Of a DNA stretch of 64,000 nucleotides, positions 23,601 through 44,400 are shown piece after piece (positions within the stretch are counted from its first letter, which is position 1; each line of letters starts with the position of its first letter). The position numbers and the translations under genes are program-made. The DNA is from Streptomyces sp. NA04227. Lineage in GTDB: Bacteria; Actinomycetota; Actinomycetes; Streptomycetales; Streptomycetaceae. The notes under the pieces were generated by a model, which had not been told where the DNA came from, did no database searches, and was given only the letters and a program-made list of their open reading frames with translations. The DNA is taken from positions 186,001-250,000 of the forward strand of contig NZ_CP054918.1 of assembly GCF_013364195.1 (NCBI RefSeq). Reading direction: 5' to 3'.

Positions 23601-24955
23601 ATGCCGAAGGCGGAGACTCCGGCGCGGCGCGGGTGGTCGGTGGTGGGCCAGTCGCGGGCCTCGGTGAGGAGTTCGACGTCTCCGGCGCTCCAGTCGATCT
23701 TCGGCGACGGTGCGTCGACGTGCAGGGTCTTGGGCAGCAGCCCGCCACGCATCGCCATGACCATCTTCATCACGCTGGCGACGCCCGAAGCGGCCGAGGT
23801 GTGGCCGATGTTGGACTTGAGCGAGCCGAGCCAGAGCGGCTGTCCGGCGGGACGGTTCTGCCCGTAGGTGGCGATGAGGGCCTGGGCCTCGATGGGGTCG
23901 CCGAGGGTGGTGCCGGTGCCGTGCGCCTCGACCGCGTCGATCTCGGCGGCGGGGACCCGGGCATTGGCGAGGGCCTGCCGGATGACGCGCATCTGGGAGG
24001 GGCCGTTCGGGGCGGTGAGTCCGTTGCTCGCGCCGTCCTGGTTGACGGCGCTGCCGCGCATCACGGCGAGGATGCGGCGTCCGGCGCGCTGGGCGTCGGA
24101 GAGGCGTTCGAGGACGACGATGCCCGCGCCCTCGGAGGGTCCGAAGCCGTCGGCCGCGGCGGCGAAGGCCTTGCAGCGGCCGTCGGGGGCGAGCGCGCGC
24201 TGGCGGCTGAACTCGATGAACCCGGCCTGGTTCGCCATGACGGTGACGCCGCCCGCGAGCGCGAGCGAGCATTCGCCGCTGCGCAGCGCCTGGGCGGCCA
24301 GGTGCATGGCGACCAGGGAGGACGAGCAGGCGGTGTCGATGGTGACGGCGGGGCCTTCGAGGCCCAGGGAGTAGGACAGGCGCCCGGACATGACACTGGC
24401 GAGGTTGCCGGTGCCGATGTAGCCCTCGACCTCTTCGGGCACCTCGGTCATGCCGCTCGTGTAGTCCATGGCGCTGAAGCCGACGAAGGTGCCGGTGGCG
24501 CTGCCGGCGAGGCTGTGCGGGTCGATGCCGGTGCGTTCGACGGCTTCCCAGCCGGTTTCGAGCAGCAGCCGCTGCTGCGGGTCCAGGGCCAGCGCCTCAC
24601 GGGGCGAGATCCCGAAGAACTCGGCGTCGAACTCGTCGACGTCGTACAGGAAGGCGCCCTCGCGTACGTAGTTGCTGCCCGGGACGTCGGGGTCGGCGCT
24701 GTAGCGGGACTCGATGTCCCAGCCCCGGTTGGTGGGGAACTCGCCCACCGCGTCCCGGCCTTCGGCGAGGAGGTCCCACAGGGCTTCGGGGGTGTCGGCG
24801 TCGCCGGGGAAGCGGCAGGCCATGCCGACGATCGCGAGGGGCTCGTGCTCCGCCGCCTCGACGGCCTGCAAACGCTTGCGGGTCTGCTGCAGATCGGCCG
24901 TGGCCCGCTTCAGGTATTCGAGGAGCTTCTCTTCGTTGTTCGCGTGGTTCGCCAT
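20660..24955 (-). CDS. salAVI: Modular polyketide synthase, module 10 (KS-AT-DH-ACP, no ketoreductase); SalAVI-like
   Basis: 1431 residues. ATG 24955 follows GGAG by 9 bases; the stop is TGA at 20660-20662. N-terminal docking helix [14 protein letters not shown] 37-464 (Cys210), methylmalonyl AT 577-922 (Ser671, YASH 771-774), DH 946-1222, ACP 1276-1344 (Ser1309), then a [13 protein letters not shown] docking helix. The DH keeps HxxxGxxxxP (His979), [10 protein letters not shown] and the HPALLD Asp1147, so it looks catalytically intact, yet there is no KR to make its beta-hydroxy substrate. Between DH and ACP lies an RTPLRRTA stretch typical of the linker that follows a KR, which points to loss of the KR. 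The module should leave a ketone with a neighbouring methyl, matching C11/C10 of salinomycin. The DH may be idle, structural, or act on another module's intermediate; sequence cannot decide. Confidence 0.9.
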   Translation of the reverse strand: MANHANNEEKLLEYLKRATADLQQTRKRLQAVEAAEHEPLAIVGMACRFPGDADTPEALWDLLAEGRDAVGEFPTNRGWDIESRYSADPDVPGSNYVREGAFLYDVDEFDAEFFGISPREALALDPQQRLLLETGWEAVERTGIDPHSLAGSATGTFVGFSAMDYTSGMTEVPEEVEGYIGTGNLASVMSGRLSYSLGLEGPAVTIDTACSSSLVAMHLAAQALRSGECSLALAGGVTVMANQAGFIEFSRQRALAPDGRCKAFAAAADGFGPSEGAGIVVLERLSDAQRAGRRILAVMRGSAVNQDGASNGLTAPNGPSQMRVIRQALANARVPAAEIDAVEAHGTGTTLGDPIEAQALIATYGQNRPAGQPLWLGSLKSNIGHTSAASGVASVMKMVMAMRGGLLPKTLHVDAPSPKIDWSAGDVELLTEARDWPTTDHPRRAGVSAFGISGTNAHVVLEEAPAPAPTPSEADARTPEDTDEPALLARLDGAVPWLLSAKSAAALRGQAERLRTYATAGDPDRSATAVALATTRSAFDHRAAVTAPGHEDTLHALKSLAEGDLAAGALQGRDNGGKAVLVFPGQGSQWAGMAVELLDSSPVFASRLGECAKALEPFVEWSLTDVLRQVEGAPGFDRVDVVQPVLWAVMVSLAEVWRAAGVVPAVVIGHSQGEIAAAAVAGALSLEDAAKVSALRAKALLALAGKGGMVSVADSAENVRTRIAGWGERLALASVNGPQSTVVSGDPEALDELMSACELDEVRARRINVDYASHGPQVEQIRDEVLNALAGIEPRAAEVPFLSTVTGEFVTGPELDAEYWYTNLRNTVQFERAVRQLLESGHSVFLESSAHPVLTVGVQESVDAVGSSAVTLGTLRRDEGGSRRLLASFAEAWAYGAAVDWGRVYAGHEANGADLPTYAFQRTRYWLDTGANAAADVSAAGLGVTDHPMLGAAVRLAEGDLTVLTGRLSLRTHPWLADHVVAGARVVPGGAFVELAVRAGDEAGCDTLAEFALDAPLLIPDDGAVQVQVVVGAESESGRTVSVHGRPENAGDTAAWTRHAQGRLVRSEAPAEGEALTAWPPSGAERVDLAGFYEGLHQQGYGYGPAFQGLADVYLAGDGGGVFAEVVLPEEQQDEAGRYGLHPALLDSALHALAVSGPEAEDGTVWLPHAWSGLRLHAAGAGRVRVHLKPVGPEEVALVVADATGAPVATVGSFASRLVPTAELASAAEAAGTGSAGNTAVRTPLRRTAAGQDAAEAQSFTARLAAMGPEEQERTLTDLVRSRVAAVLGHSETDSVEAERAFRDLGFDSLTAVELRNRLTAATGLSLPATLVFSHPTPLALAQHLLDRLGTVTVQSGPGAREFEALEAALAASEPEGEDREAVVGRLEALLWKWRDGSGGTGRGSVLDSGALDSVSDDEIFDLIDKELGAS
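21290..22118 (-). other. Orphan dehydratase domain of module 10
   Basis: About 276 residues between AT and ACP. The catalytic His codon is 22019-22021 (in [10 protein letters not shown]; the other DHs here have HAV.GTV.LP-like motifs) and the catalytic Asp codon is 21515-21517. No structural or catalytic KR follows; the linker to the ACP contains RTPLRRTA at about 21211-21240, which in modules 2, 8 and 13 sits after the KR. A dehydratase without a reductase in its own module has no obvious cis substrate. Confidence 0.87.
22340..23205 (-). repeat. AT homogenised block, copy in module 10 (methylmalonyl family A)
   Basis: Closest to the module 7 copy, including the run without differences at 23037-23203; identity falls away at the KS-AT linker just beyond 23205. 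Confidence 0.85.
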
Positions 24956-24964
24956 GGTCGAAAT

Positions 24965-24968
24965 CTCC
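24965..24968 (-). promoter_or_regulatory. Ribosome binding site of salAVI
   Basis: GGAG, 9 bases before ATG 24955, at the downstream end of the 106-bp gap that contains the inverted repeat. Confidence 0.68.
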
Positions 24969-24996
24969 GTGGGGCCGCGTGCGGCGGAGGGCCGGT

Positions 24997-25033
24997 CCGG
25001 CCCGGCCGCCCTGCTGCGGGGCGGCCGGGCCGG
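24997..25033 (-). other. Perfect 15-bp inverted repeat (7-base loop) between salAV and salAVI
   Basis: The stem CCGGCCCGGCCGCCC (24997-25011) is exactly complementary to 25019-25033, with loop TGCTGCG. It begins 28 bases after the salAV stop and ends about 28 bases before the salAVI ribosome site, in the longest gap of the window. No T-run follows on the coding strand, so it is not a textbook terminator. It could be an attenuator, a weak terminator or an mRNA-stabilising hairpin within the operon. Confidence 0.8.
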
Positions 25034-25061
25034 TGCCGGCCGGTGGTCGGTTGTGGTCGGG

Positions 25062-36416
<11,355 letters not shown>

Positions 36417-36422
36417 GGGGGA

Positions 36423-36428
36423 CCTCTC
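36423..36428 (-). promoter_or_regulatory. Ribosome binding site of salAV
   Basis: GAGAGG, 6 bases before ATG 36416, in the 59-bp gap after salAIV. Confidence 0.65.
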
Positions 36429-36475
36429 GAAATTCTCAGTGGGAACTGCTGACCGATCCGGAACCGACGCCCTGC

Positions 36476-39400
36476 CTACTCGGGCCGTCCGAATTCCTCT
36501 CGGATGAAGGCGAAGATCTCTTCGTCGGAAGCCGAGTCGAGCTTTCCGCTCACCGACTCCTCGTCGGAGGCGGCCTGGGCCTCCTTGAGCCGGGACAGGA
36601 GGCCCTCCAGGCGCCGGGTCAGGCTCTTGCGCTCGTCCTTGTCCAGTGCGACGGACAGCAGGTCCGACTCAAGCCGGTCGAGCCCCGAGCGCACCGTTTC
36701 GGCGGTGGCCTCGTGCCGTTCGGTGACGAGGAGGTGATCGCGTACGTAGCCCGCCATCGCCACGGGCGTCGGGTAGTCGAAGACGAGGGTGGCGGGCAGG
36801 GTCAGACCGGTGGCCGCGCCCAGGCCGTTGCGCAGGCCGACCGCGGTCAGGGAGTCGAACCCGAGGTCCTTGAAGGCCCGTTCGGGGTCGACGGAGTCGG
36901 CAGAGGCGTGCCCGAGCACGGCCGCGGCGTGGGCGCACACCAGGTCGCTGAGCAGGCGGTCCTGCTCGGTGGCGGACAGGCCGGCGAGTTTGTCGCGCAG
37001 CGCGTCCGCGGCGGCCGAGGAGTCCGGGCCGGCAACTGTGTCGGTCTGCTCGCCGCCGAGGCCGCGCGCCTCGGGGAGGCCGGAGAGCAGGGCCGAGGGC
37101 CGGGCGGAGGTGAACAGGGGCAGGAAGCGCGGCCAGTCGACATCGGCGACGGCGATCGCGGTCTCGGACCGGCCGAGGGCAAGACGCAGGGCCTGCCAGG
37201 CGGTGTCCGGGTCGAGCAGCGGCAGCCCCCGGTCGGCGGAGCGGGTCTGGAGCTCCCGCGCCTCCTCGGGGTTGGTCTCGGCGTCGAACAGGTCCCACAC
37301 GCCCCAGGCCACGGCGGTGGCAGCCAGGCCACGCGCGCGGCGGCGGGCCGCGAGCGCGTCCAGCTCGGCGTTGGCGGCGGCGAAGGCCGCATGCTCCCCG
37401 CCGCCCCAATAGGAGGTCACCGACGCGTACAGCACGAAGGCGTCCAGTTCCTCGCCGAAGGCCTCGTCCAGGGCATACGCGGAGGCCACCTTGGCTGTGT
37501 GAACGGCGGCAAGGTGCTCGGCGGTGGTGTCGCCGAGAGGCGCGAGGTCGACCCTGGTGGCCGCGTGGAAGACGGCGCGTACCGGTGCCCCGGCCTGTGC
37601 GGCGCGCTCGGCGGCGGCCCGCAGCACCGCGGCGTCGATGCCGTCCCAGACCAGCAGCTGCGCGTGTACGTCCGAGTCCGCCAACTCGGCGACCAGCGCG
37701 GCCGGTTCGGCCTCGCCCGGGGCCACCGTGAGCAGCAGACGCCGGGCGCCGGAGGCCGCGAGCAGCCGCGCGGTACGGGTGCCGACCGGCTCGGTGGCGC
37801 CGGTGACCAGTACGGTCCCGCTCGGCTCCCAGAGGGACACCTCGCCGCCGGGCAGCGGGGAACGGGCCAGCCTGCGTACGTACGAACCCTGGGCCCGTAC
37901 GGCGAGCTGGTCCTCCTCGCCCGCGCCGAGCGCGGCGGCCAGCCGGGACGCCGTACGGTCGTCCGCCTCCACCGGCAGATCGATCAACCCGCCCCAGAGG
38001 CCCGGGTGTTCCAGCGCGGCCACCAGGCCGAGCCCCCACGTCTGCGCCTGTTCGGGGTTCACCGGAGCCTCGTCGGCAACCGCGACCGCACCCCGGGTGA
38101 CGCTCCACAGCCGGGCCTCGAACTCCGCGTCGTGCAGGGCCTGGACCAGGACAAGGGTCGCGGCGGGCCCACCGTGCGCGTCGGTCGCGTCCGCACTCTC
38201 GGCGGTGGGCAGCAGCGACAGCACCCCGGCGAAGGGGCCGTCCTCCACCTCGATCCCGATCAACTGCCGTGCCAGTTCGGCCCGTTCGGCACCGACGGCC
38301 ACGGTCAGCGCCTGTATCTGTGCGCCGTGCTCGGTCAGCGCCGTCTCGGCGGTCTCTCGTACGGAGTCGTCGACGCCCGGCGAGGTGACAAGGAGCCAGG
38401 TCCCGTCGAGCGCGGGCGGCGTGCTGTCGGCCAGGTGCTGCCAGTCGATCCGGTAGCGCCAGGTGTCGAGTTCACCGCGCTCCCGACGGCGCCGCCGCCA
38501 GGAGGAGAGCGCCGGAAGCAGTTCCGCCAGCGGCTGCGGGTCGTCGAGTTCCAGCGAACTGGACAGCGCCTCGACATCGGCGCTCTCCACCGACTCCCAG
38601 AACTCCGCCTCGACGGCATCGACCGTGCCGGACGCGCCCGTCGCAGTCGCGCCGTGCAACCAGTACGTGCGGCGCTGGAAGGCGTAGGTCGGCAGGTCCT
38701 TCGCCGGGGCGACCGAACTTCCGGCCGTCGCAGTCCAGTTGACGGGGGCGCCGTGGGTCCATGCCTCGGCGAAGGAGGCGAGGAGGCGTTGCGGGCCGCC
38801 CTCGTCGCGGCGCAGGGTGCCGAGCGTGACAGCGGGCGAGCCGACAGCGTCGATGGTCTCCTGAACTCCGACCGTCAGTACGGGGTGCGCGCTCGACTCC
38901 AGGAACACGGAGTGCCCGGATTCGAGCAACTGCCGTACGGTGCGCTCGAATTGGACCGTGTTGCGGAGGTTGGTGTACCAGTACTCAGCGTCCAACTCCG
39001 AGCCGGTTACGAACTCGCCGGTGACCGTGGACAGGAACGGAACCTCGGCCGCGCGCGGGTCAATACCCTTGAGGGCGTTGAGGACTTCGTCGCGGATCTG
39101 CTCGACCTGCGGGCCGTGCGAGGCGTAATCCACGTTGATACGGCGGGCACGGACCTCGTCCTGCTCGCAGGCCGACATGAGCTCGTCCAGGGCCTCGGGA
39201 TCACCCGAAACCACCGTGGACTGAGGACCGTTGACCGAAGCGAGGGCCAGACGTTCACCCCACCCGGCGATGCGCGTACGAACGTTCTCCGCAGAGTCGG
39301 CAACGGACACCATGCCGCCCTTGCCCGCGAGCGCCAACAGCGCCTTCGCCCGAAGAGCCGACACCTTCGCCGCGTCGTCCAACGACAACGCACCCGCGAC

Positions 39401-41422
39401 AGCAGCAGCGGCGATCTCGCCCTGCGAGTGACCAATCACCGCAGCAGGGACCACACCAGCCGCCCGCCATACCTCAGCCAGCGACACCATCACCGCCCAC
39501 AACACCGGCTGGACGACGTCCACCCGGTCAAAGCCCGGCGCACCCTCCACCTGCCGCAACACATCCGTCAGCGACCACTCCACAAACGGCTCAAGAGCCT
39601 TCGCGCACTCACCGAGCCGCGACGCGAACACCGGCGAGGAATCCAGGAGTTCGACCGCCATCCCCGCCCACTGCGACCCCTGCCCAGGGAACACGAACAC
39701 CGCACGATCGGCACCCGTGATCACCGAGGACTCGACCGTGTGCGCGGCCGGGAGGCCGTCGGCGAGGGCGGAGAGTCCGGTGAGCAGGCTGTCGCGGTCC
39801 TGGCCGAGGACGACGGCGCGACGTTCCAGGCCGGCGCGGGTGGTGGCGAGGGCGAGGGCCGCGTCCGCCGGAGCGGTGGCCGTGGTGGACGCGTAGTCGT
39901 GCAGGGAGCGGGCCTGGCCGCGCAGGCCCTCGGGGGTGCGGCCGGAGAGGACCCAGGGCAGGGCCGTGCCGGTCAGGGCGGTGGCGGCGGGCTCAGGGGT
40001 GGTTGCCCCGGCGGCGTCGGCGGACTCGTCGGCCTCGGGAGCGGCCTGCACCAGCACGTGCGCGTTGGTGCCGCTCGCGCCGAAGGAGGAGACCGCCGCC
40101 GTACGGGGCCGCTCGGCCTCGTCTGCCCAGGGGCGTTCCTCGGTGAGCAGTTCGACGGCGCGCGAGGACCAGTCGACCTCGTGCGTGGGCTCGTCGATGT
40201 GCAGCGACTTGGGCAGGACGCCCTCGCGTACGGCCATCACTGCCTTGATGACGCCCGCGACGCCCGCCGCGGCGGCGGAGTGTCCGATGTTCGACTTGAT
40301 CGAGCCGAGCCACAGCGGGCGGCCCTCGGGCCGGGCGGCACCGTAGGTGGCGATGAGGGCCTGGGCCTCGATGGGGTCGCCGAGGGTGGTGCCGGTGCCG
40401 TGCGCCTCGACGAGGTCGACCTCATGGGAGGACAGGCGTGCGTTGGCCAGGGCCTGTTCGATGACCCGCTGTTGCGAGGGGCCGTTGGGTGCGGTGAGGC
40501 CGTTGCTCGCGCCGTCCTGGTTGATGGCGGAGCCCCGTACGACGGCGAGGACCTGGTGGCCGTTGCGGCGAGCGTCGGAGAGGCGCTCCAGGAGGAGTAC
40601 GCCGACGCCCTCGGACCAGCCGGTGCCGTCGGCCGCGGCGGCGAAGGGCTTGCAGCGGCCGTCCGGGGAGAGCCCGCGCTGGCGGCTGAACTCGATGTAC
40701 ACGTCCGGGGTCGACATGATCTGCGAGCCGCCCGCGAGCGCGAGCGCGCACTCCTTCTGGCGCAGCGCCTGCACGGCCAGGTGCAGGGCGACCAGCGAGG
40801 AGGAGCACATGGTGTCCAGGGAGACCGCGGGGCCCTCGAGACCGTAGGTGTACGAGAGGCGGCCGGAGGCGACGGCGGTCGCGATGCCGGTCATCAGGTG
40901 GCCCTCGACGTTCTCGGCGGCGCCCTCGCGCTCGCTGCCGTAGCCCGTGTACGTGGTGCCGACGAACACTCCGGTGCGGCTGCCGGAGACGGCGGTCGGG
41001 TCGACGCCCGCGCGTTCGAAGGCCTCCCAGGAGGTCTCCAGGAGCAGCCGCTGCTGCGGGTCCATGGCCAGGGCCTCGCGCGGGGAGATGCCGAAGAATT
41101 CCGCGTCGAAGTCGCCCGCGTCGTGGACGAAGCCGCCCTCGCGCACATAGCTGGTGCCGAGCCGGTCGGGGTCGGCGTCGTAGAGGGAGGCCAGGTCCCA
41201 GCCGCGGTTGACGGGGAAGCCGCTGACCGCGTCCCGGCCCTCACGGACGAGCTGCCACAGGTCCTCGGGCGAGCGGACGCCGCCGGGGTAGCGGCAGGCC
41301 ATGGAGACGACGGCGATCGGCTCGGGCTCCCCCGCCTCGGCCTCGCGCAGCTTCTGCCGGGCCTGGCGAAGCTCGGCCGTCACCCACTTGAGGTGATCGA
41401 GAAGCTTCTGTTCGTTGTCCAT
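36476..41422 (-). CDS. salAIV: Modular polyketide synthase, module 7 (KS-AT-inactive KR-ACP); SalAIV-like
   Basis: 1648 residues. The start is ATG 41422, chosen because AAGGAG (41433-41438) lies 10 bases upstream and the protein then begins with the [13 protein letters not shown] docking helix seen in its neighbours; the frame stays open to 42382, but that stretch is an out-of-frame copy of the upstream gene's coding DNA. Domains: KS 32-459 (Cys206 in TMCSSS), methylmalonyl AT 571-916 (Ser666, YASH 766-769), structural KR half from about 975, KR 1205-1398, ACP 1485-1558 (Ser1524), C-terminal [12 protein letters not shown] docking helix. The KR is predicted dead as a reductase: the catalytic Tyr is Phe1347 and the nucleotide loop reads TGATEPVG instead of TGGTGGVG. 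The product keeps a ketone, matching C17, the second spiroketal carbon of salinomycin, next to the C16 methyl. Confidence 0.9.
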   Translation of the reverse strand: MDNEQKLLDHLKWVTAELRQARQKLREAEAGEPEPIAVVSMACRYPGGVRSPEDLWQLVREGRDAVSGFPVNRGWDLASLYDADPDRLGTSYVREGGFVHDAGDFDAEFFGISPREALAMDPQQRLLLETSWEAFERAGVDPTAVSGSRTGVFVGTTYTGYGSEREGAAENVEGHLMTGIATAVASGRLSYTYGLEGPAVSLDTMCSSSLVALHLAVQALRQKECALALAGGSQIMSTPDVYIEFSRQRGLSPDGRCKPFAAAADGTGWSEGVGVLLLERLSDARRNGHQVLAVVRGSAINQDGASNGLTAPNGPSQQRVIEQALANARLSSHEVDLVEAHGTGTTLGDPIEAQALIATYGAARPEGRPLWLGSIKSNIGHSAAAAGVAGVIKAVMAVREGVLPKSLHIDEPTHEVDWSSRAVELLTEERPWADEAERPRTAAVSSFGASGTNAHVLVQAAPEADESADAAGATTPEPAATALTGTALPWVLSGRTPEGLRGQARSLHDYASTTATAPADAALALATTRAGLERRAVVLGQDRDSLLTGLSALADGLPAAHTVESSVITGADRAVFVFPGQGSQWAGMAVELLDSSPVFASRLGECAKALEPFVEWSLTDVLRQVEGAPGFDRVDVVQPVLWAVMVSLAEVWRAAGVVPAAVIGHSQGEIAAAAVAGALSLDDAAKVSALRAKALLALAGKGGMVSVADSAENVRTRIAGWGERLALASVNGPQSTVVSGDPEALDELMSACEQDEVRARRINVDYASHGPQVEQIRDEVLNALKGIDPRAAEVPFLSTVTGEFVTGSELDAEYWYTNLRNTVQFERTVRQLLESGHSVFLESSAHPVLTVGVQETIDAVGSPAVTLGTLRRDEGGPQRLLASFAEAWTHGAPVNWTATAGSSVAPAKDLPTYAFQRRTYWLHGATATGASGTVDAVEAEFWESVESADVEALSSSLELDDPQPLAELLPALSSWRRRRRERGELDTWRYRIDWQHLADSTPPALDGTWLLVTSPGVDDSVRETAETALTEHGAQIQALTVAVGAERAELARQLIGIEVEDGPFAGVLSLLPTAESADATDAHGGPAATLVLVQALHDAEFEARLWSVTRGAVAVADEAPVNPEQAQTWGLGLVAALEHPGLWGGLIDLPVEADDRTASRLAAALGAGEEDQLAVRAQGSYVRRLARSPLPGGEVSLWEPSGTVLVTGATEPVGTRTARLLAASGARRLLLTVAPGEAEPAALVAELADSDVHAQLLVWDGIDAAVLRAAAERAAQAGAPVRAVFHAATRVDLAPLGDTTAEHLAAVHTAKVASAYALDEAFGEELDAFVLYASVTSYWGGGEHAAFAAANAELDALAARRRARGLAATAVAWGVWDLFDAETNPEEARELQTRSADRGLPLLDPDTAWQALRLALGRSETAIAVADVDWPRFLPLFTSARPSALLSGLPEARGLGGEQTDTVAGPDSSAAADALRDKLAGLSATEQDRLLSDLVCAHAAAVLGHASADSVDPERAFKDLGFDSLTAVGLRNGLGAATGLTLPATLVFDYPTPVAMAGYVRDHLLVTERHEATAETVRSGLDRLESDLLSVALDKDERKSLTRRLEGLLSRLKEAQAASDEESVSGKLDSASDEEIFAFIREEFGRPE
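37230..37810 (-). other. Reductase-dead ketoreductase domain of module 7 (Tyr to Phe)
   Basis: Aligned on the A-type Trp (37406-37408) and the following His (37391-37393), the position eight residues after the Trp that is Tyr in the other KRs here is Phe (codon TTC, 37382-37384). The catalytic Asn four residues later and the upstream Ser are kept. The glycine-rich nucleotide motif is replaced by TGATEPVG (37781-37804). The domain is full length, so it may remain as scaffold or, as in C2-type KRs, as an alpha-methyl epimerase; the latter is inference. Confidence 0.85.
38820..39690 (-). repeat. AT homogenised block, copy in module 7 (methylmalonyl family A)
   Basis: Closely matches 22340-23205 (module 10) and 33700-34580 (module 8). 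With module 10 it shares about 165 bp with no difference seen (39519-39685 against 23037-23203). It uses more A/T-ending codons than the flanking KS and KR DNA. Confidence 0.85.
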
Positions 41423-41432
41423 CTCGCGAGGG

Positions 41433-41438
41433 CTCCTT
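41433..41438 (-). promoter_or_regulatory. Ribosome binding site of salAIV (decides the start)
   Basis: AAGGAG, 10 bases before ATG 41422. It fixes the start at 41422 although the frame stays open for another 320 codons upstream. Confidence 0.82.
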
Positions 41439-41472
41439 GGAAGGCGTACTGGGGCGTGGCGGGGGCCGACGG

Positions 41473-44400
41473 CTAGGACTTGCCGAGCTCGTCGTGGATG
41501 AGCGCGAAGATCTCCTCGGCCGACGCGGACGCCAAGTCGTCGTGGGCGTCGGTCGTTTCGCCGTGCTGCTCGGTGGCGCCCCACTTGGTCAGGAGCACCT
41601 GGAGCCGTCCGGCGATGCGGTGCCGGGCGGCCTCGTCGGGAGCGAGGCGGGTGAGCGTCGCGTCGATACGGTCGAGGTCGGCGAGCACCGTCGTGTCGCT
41701 GCCCGCCTCGTCGACGACGAGGTTCTGCCGCAGGTGCGCGGCCAGCGCCCCGGGGGTCGGGTGGTCGAAGAGGAGGGTGGCCGAGAGCCGCAGGCCGGTC
41801 TCGGTGGCGATCCGGTTGCGCAGTTCGACGGCGGTAAGGGAGTCGAAGCCCAGGTCCTTGAAGGGGCGAGCCTCCTGAACTGCCTCGGCCGTACGGTGCC
41901 CGAGCACCGCCGCGGCCTGGGCGCGTACCAGTTCCACCAGGAGGTGCTGCTGGTCGGCCTGCGAGGCGGCGCCCAGCTTCTCCAGGAGTGCTGCCGCGGT
42001 GGCGGTGTCGCCGCCCGCCGCTGCCTGCTCGTCCTCCTCCAACACGGCCTTGACCGCCGGGAGTTCGGCGATCAGCGGGCTGTGCCGCATGGCCGTGAAG
42101 GTCGGCGCGAACAGCGACCAGTCGACGTCGGCCACACCGACCGTGGTCTCGTCGAGGTCGAGTGCCTGCTGAAGCGCGGCGATGGCGGTACCCGGCGCGA
42201 TTCCGATGACACCACGGCGCCGCAGGTGCTCGTCGATGTCCTCGGAGGCCGCCATGCCCGCCTCCGCCCAGGGGCCCCAGGCGACCGCGGTGGCGGCCAG
42301 GCCCTGGGCACGGCGCCGCTCGGCGAGGGCGTCGAGGTGGGCGTTGGCGGCCGCGTAGGCGGCCTGACCGCCACTGCCCCACATGCCCGCACTGGAGGCG
42401 AACAGCACGAAAGCGTCCAGGGTGATGCCGAGTTCGGCGGTCACCTCGTGCAGCAGATCGGCGGCGACGGCCTTGGGCCGCAGTACGTGGGCCAGGTGCT
42501 CGCCGGTCACCTCGTCCATGAAGCCGTTGTCGGAGACACCGGCCGCGTGGACCACGGCGGTCAGCGGCTGCTCGGCCGGGATGCTCCGCAGCAGCCCGGT
42601 GAGCTGTGCGCGGTCCGACACGTCGCAGGCGGCCAGCGTGACCTTGGTACCCAACTCCTCAAGGCCGGCGGCAAGTTCACGCGCGCCGGGCGCCTCGGCA
42701 CCCCTGCGGCTGGTGAGCACCAGGTGCGGCGCCCCGCGCTCGGCGAGCCAGCCCGCGAGGCGGCTGCCGAGGGCGCCGGTGCCTCCGGTGACGAGCACGG
42801 TGCCCGTGGGACGCCAGGGTTCGGTCCTGCGGTCGGCCGGTACCGGTGCGGTGCGCAGGCGGCGGACCTGAACTCCCGAGGCACGTACGGCCACTTGGTC
42901 CTCGCCGTCACCCGCGGCGAGCACCGCTGCCAGGTGGTCGAGGGCACGCCGGTCGGGCGCGGCGGGCAGGTCGACGAGCCCGCCCCAGCGGTCCGGGTAC
43001 TCCAGGGCGGCGACCCGCCCGAGCGCCCAGACCTGGGCCTGGCAGCCGGTGCCGTCGGCCACCGGGTCGGCGGGCGAGGTGGAGATGCCCGCGGTGGTGA
43101 GGTTCCACAGCGGCGCGGTCACGGCAGCGTCGCCGAGGGCCTGGGCCAGGGCTGCGGTTCCGGCGAGGGCTGCGCTCACGCCGGGGTGAGCGGAGTGCGG
43201 GCGTGCGTCGAGCGCCAGGAGCGAGAGCACTCCGGTCGGCGCCTCGTCGGCCCGGGCCGTGAACTCGGCTGCCCAGTCCCGGCGTTCAGCGGCGGTGGCG
43301 TCCAGCTCGACAATCCTGGCCTCGGCGCCGTACGCCCCGAGCACGGCCATGACTTCCTTGCCCAGCGCCTCGGCCCGGTCGACGCCCGTGGGCACGACGA
43401 CCCACCAAGCCCCTTCCAGCCGGGGCGAGTTGGCGGCGGACCAGGGCTTCCAGGTGATCCGGTAGCGCCAGGAGTCGATGAGCGCCTGCTCCTGGTTGCC
43501 CTTGCGCCAGGTCGACAGCGCGGGCAGTACGGCACGCAGCGCACTGTCGTCCGGCAGCCGGAGCGTCCCGGCCAGCGACTCCAGATCCTCCCGCTCGACC
43601 GCGTCCCAGAACCGCCCGTCGGTCTCACTCACTTCACCGGCCGCCCTGTCCGGGGCCTCCAGCCAGTAGCGCTGCCGCTGGAAGGGGTAGGTGGGCAGGT
43701 CGACGGTGCGGTGGGGGCCGCCCGTGAACAGCGCGCTCCAGTCGACGTCGAGTCCACGGGTCCAGGCGTCGCCGAGAGCGGTCAGGAAGGCTTCCGGCTC
43801 GGGGCGGTCCTTGCGCAGGACCGGTACGAGGAGCCCGTCGAAATCCTCGGGCAGGCTTTCCTGGGCCATGGCGGTGAGTACACCGTCGGGGCCCAACTCG
43901 ATGAAACGGGACACACCGTGTTCGGTCAGGAAAGCGATGCCGTCGGCGAAACGGACCGCACGGCGGACATGCTCGACCCAATAGTCGGCATCAAAGTCGC
44001 GGACCTGCTCCCCGGTCAGGTTGGACACCACCGGAATCACCGGTGCGCTGTACGTCAACTCCGCGGCTACCGACCGGAATTCGTCGAGCATGGGTTCCAT
44101 CAGCGGCGAATGGAAAGCGTGCGAGACACGCAGACGCTTCGTCTTACGGCCGCTGGCCGAAAGCTTCTCCGCGACCTCCAGTACCGCGGCTTCCTCACCC
44201 GAAATCACCACCGACTCGGGACCGTTGACCGCAGCGACATCCACCCTGCCCTCGAACTCACCGAGCAACGCGCGCACTTCAGACTCCGAAGCACGCACGG
44301 AAACCATCGCACCGCCCTCCGGCAGCGCCTCCATCAGACGACCACGCGCAGCAACCAACCTGCACGCATCCGCCAGCGAAAGCACACCCGCCACATGCGC

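Noticed and set aside
24997..25033. Inverted repeat as a rho-independent terminator
   Set aside because: No T-run follows the stem on the coding strand, and the next gene in the same pathway has no visible promoter, so full termination is unlikely.
40805..40807. TMCSSS instead of TACSSS in KS domains of modules 7 and 13, considered as altered or decarboxylating KS
   Set aside because: The active-site Cys is present in both; loading-type KSQ domains replace it with Gln. Ala to Met next to it is only a variant.
41423..42382. N-terminal extension of salAIV to 42382
   Set aside because: The extra 320 codons overlap the 3' coding part of salAIII in another frame and encode low-complexity Arg/Gly sequence; a good ribosome site and docking helix mark the start at 41422.
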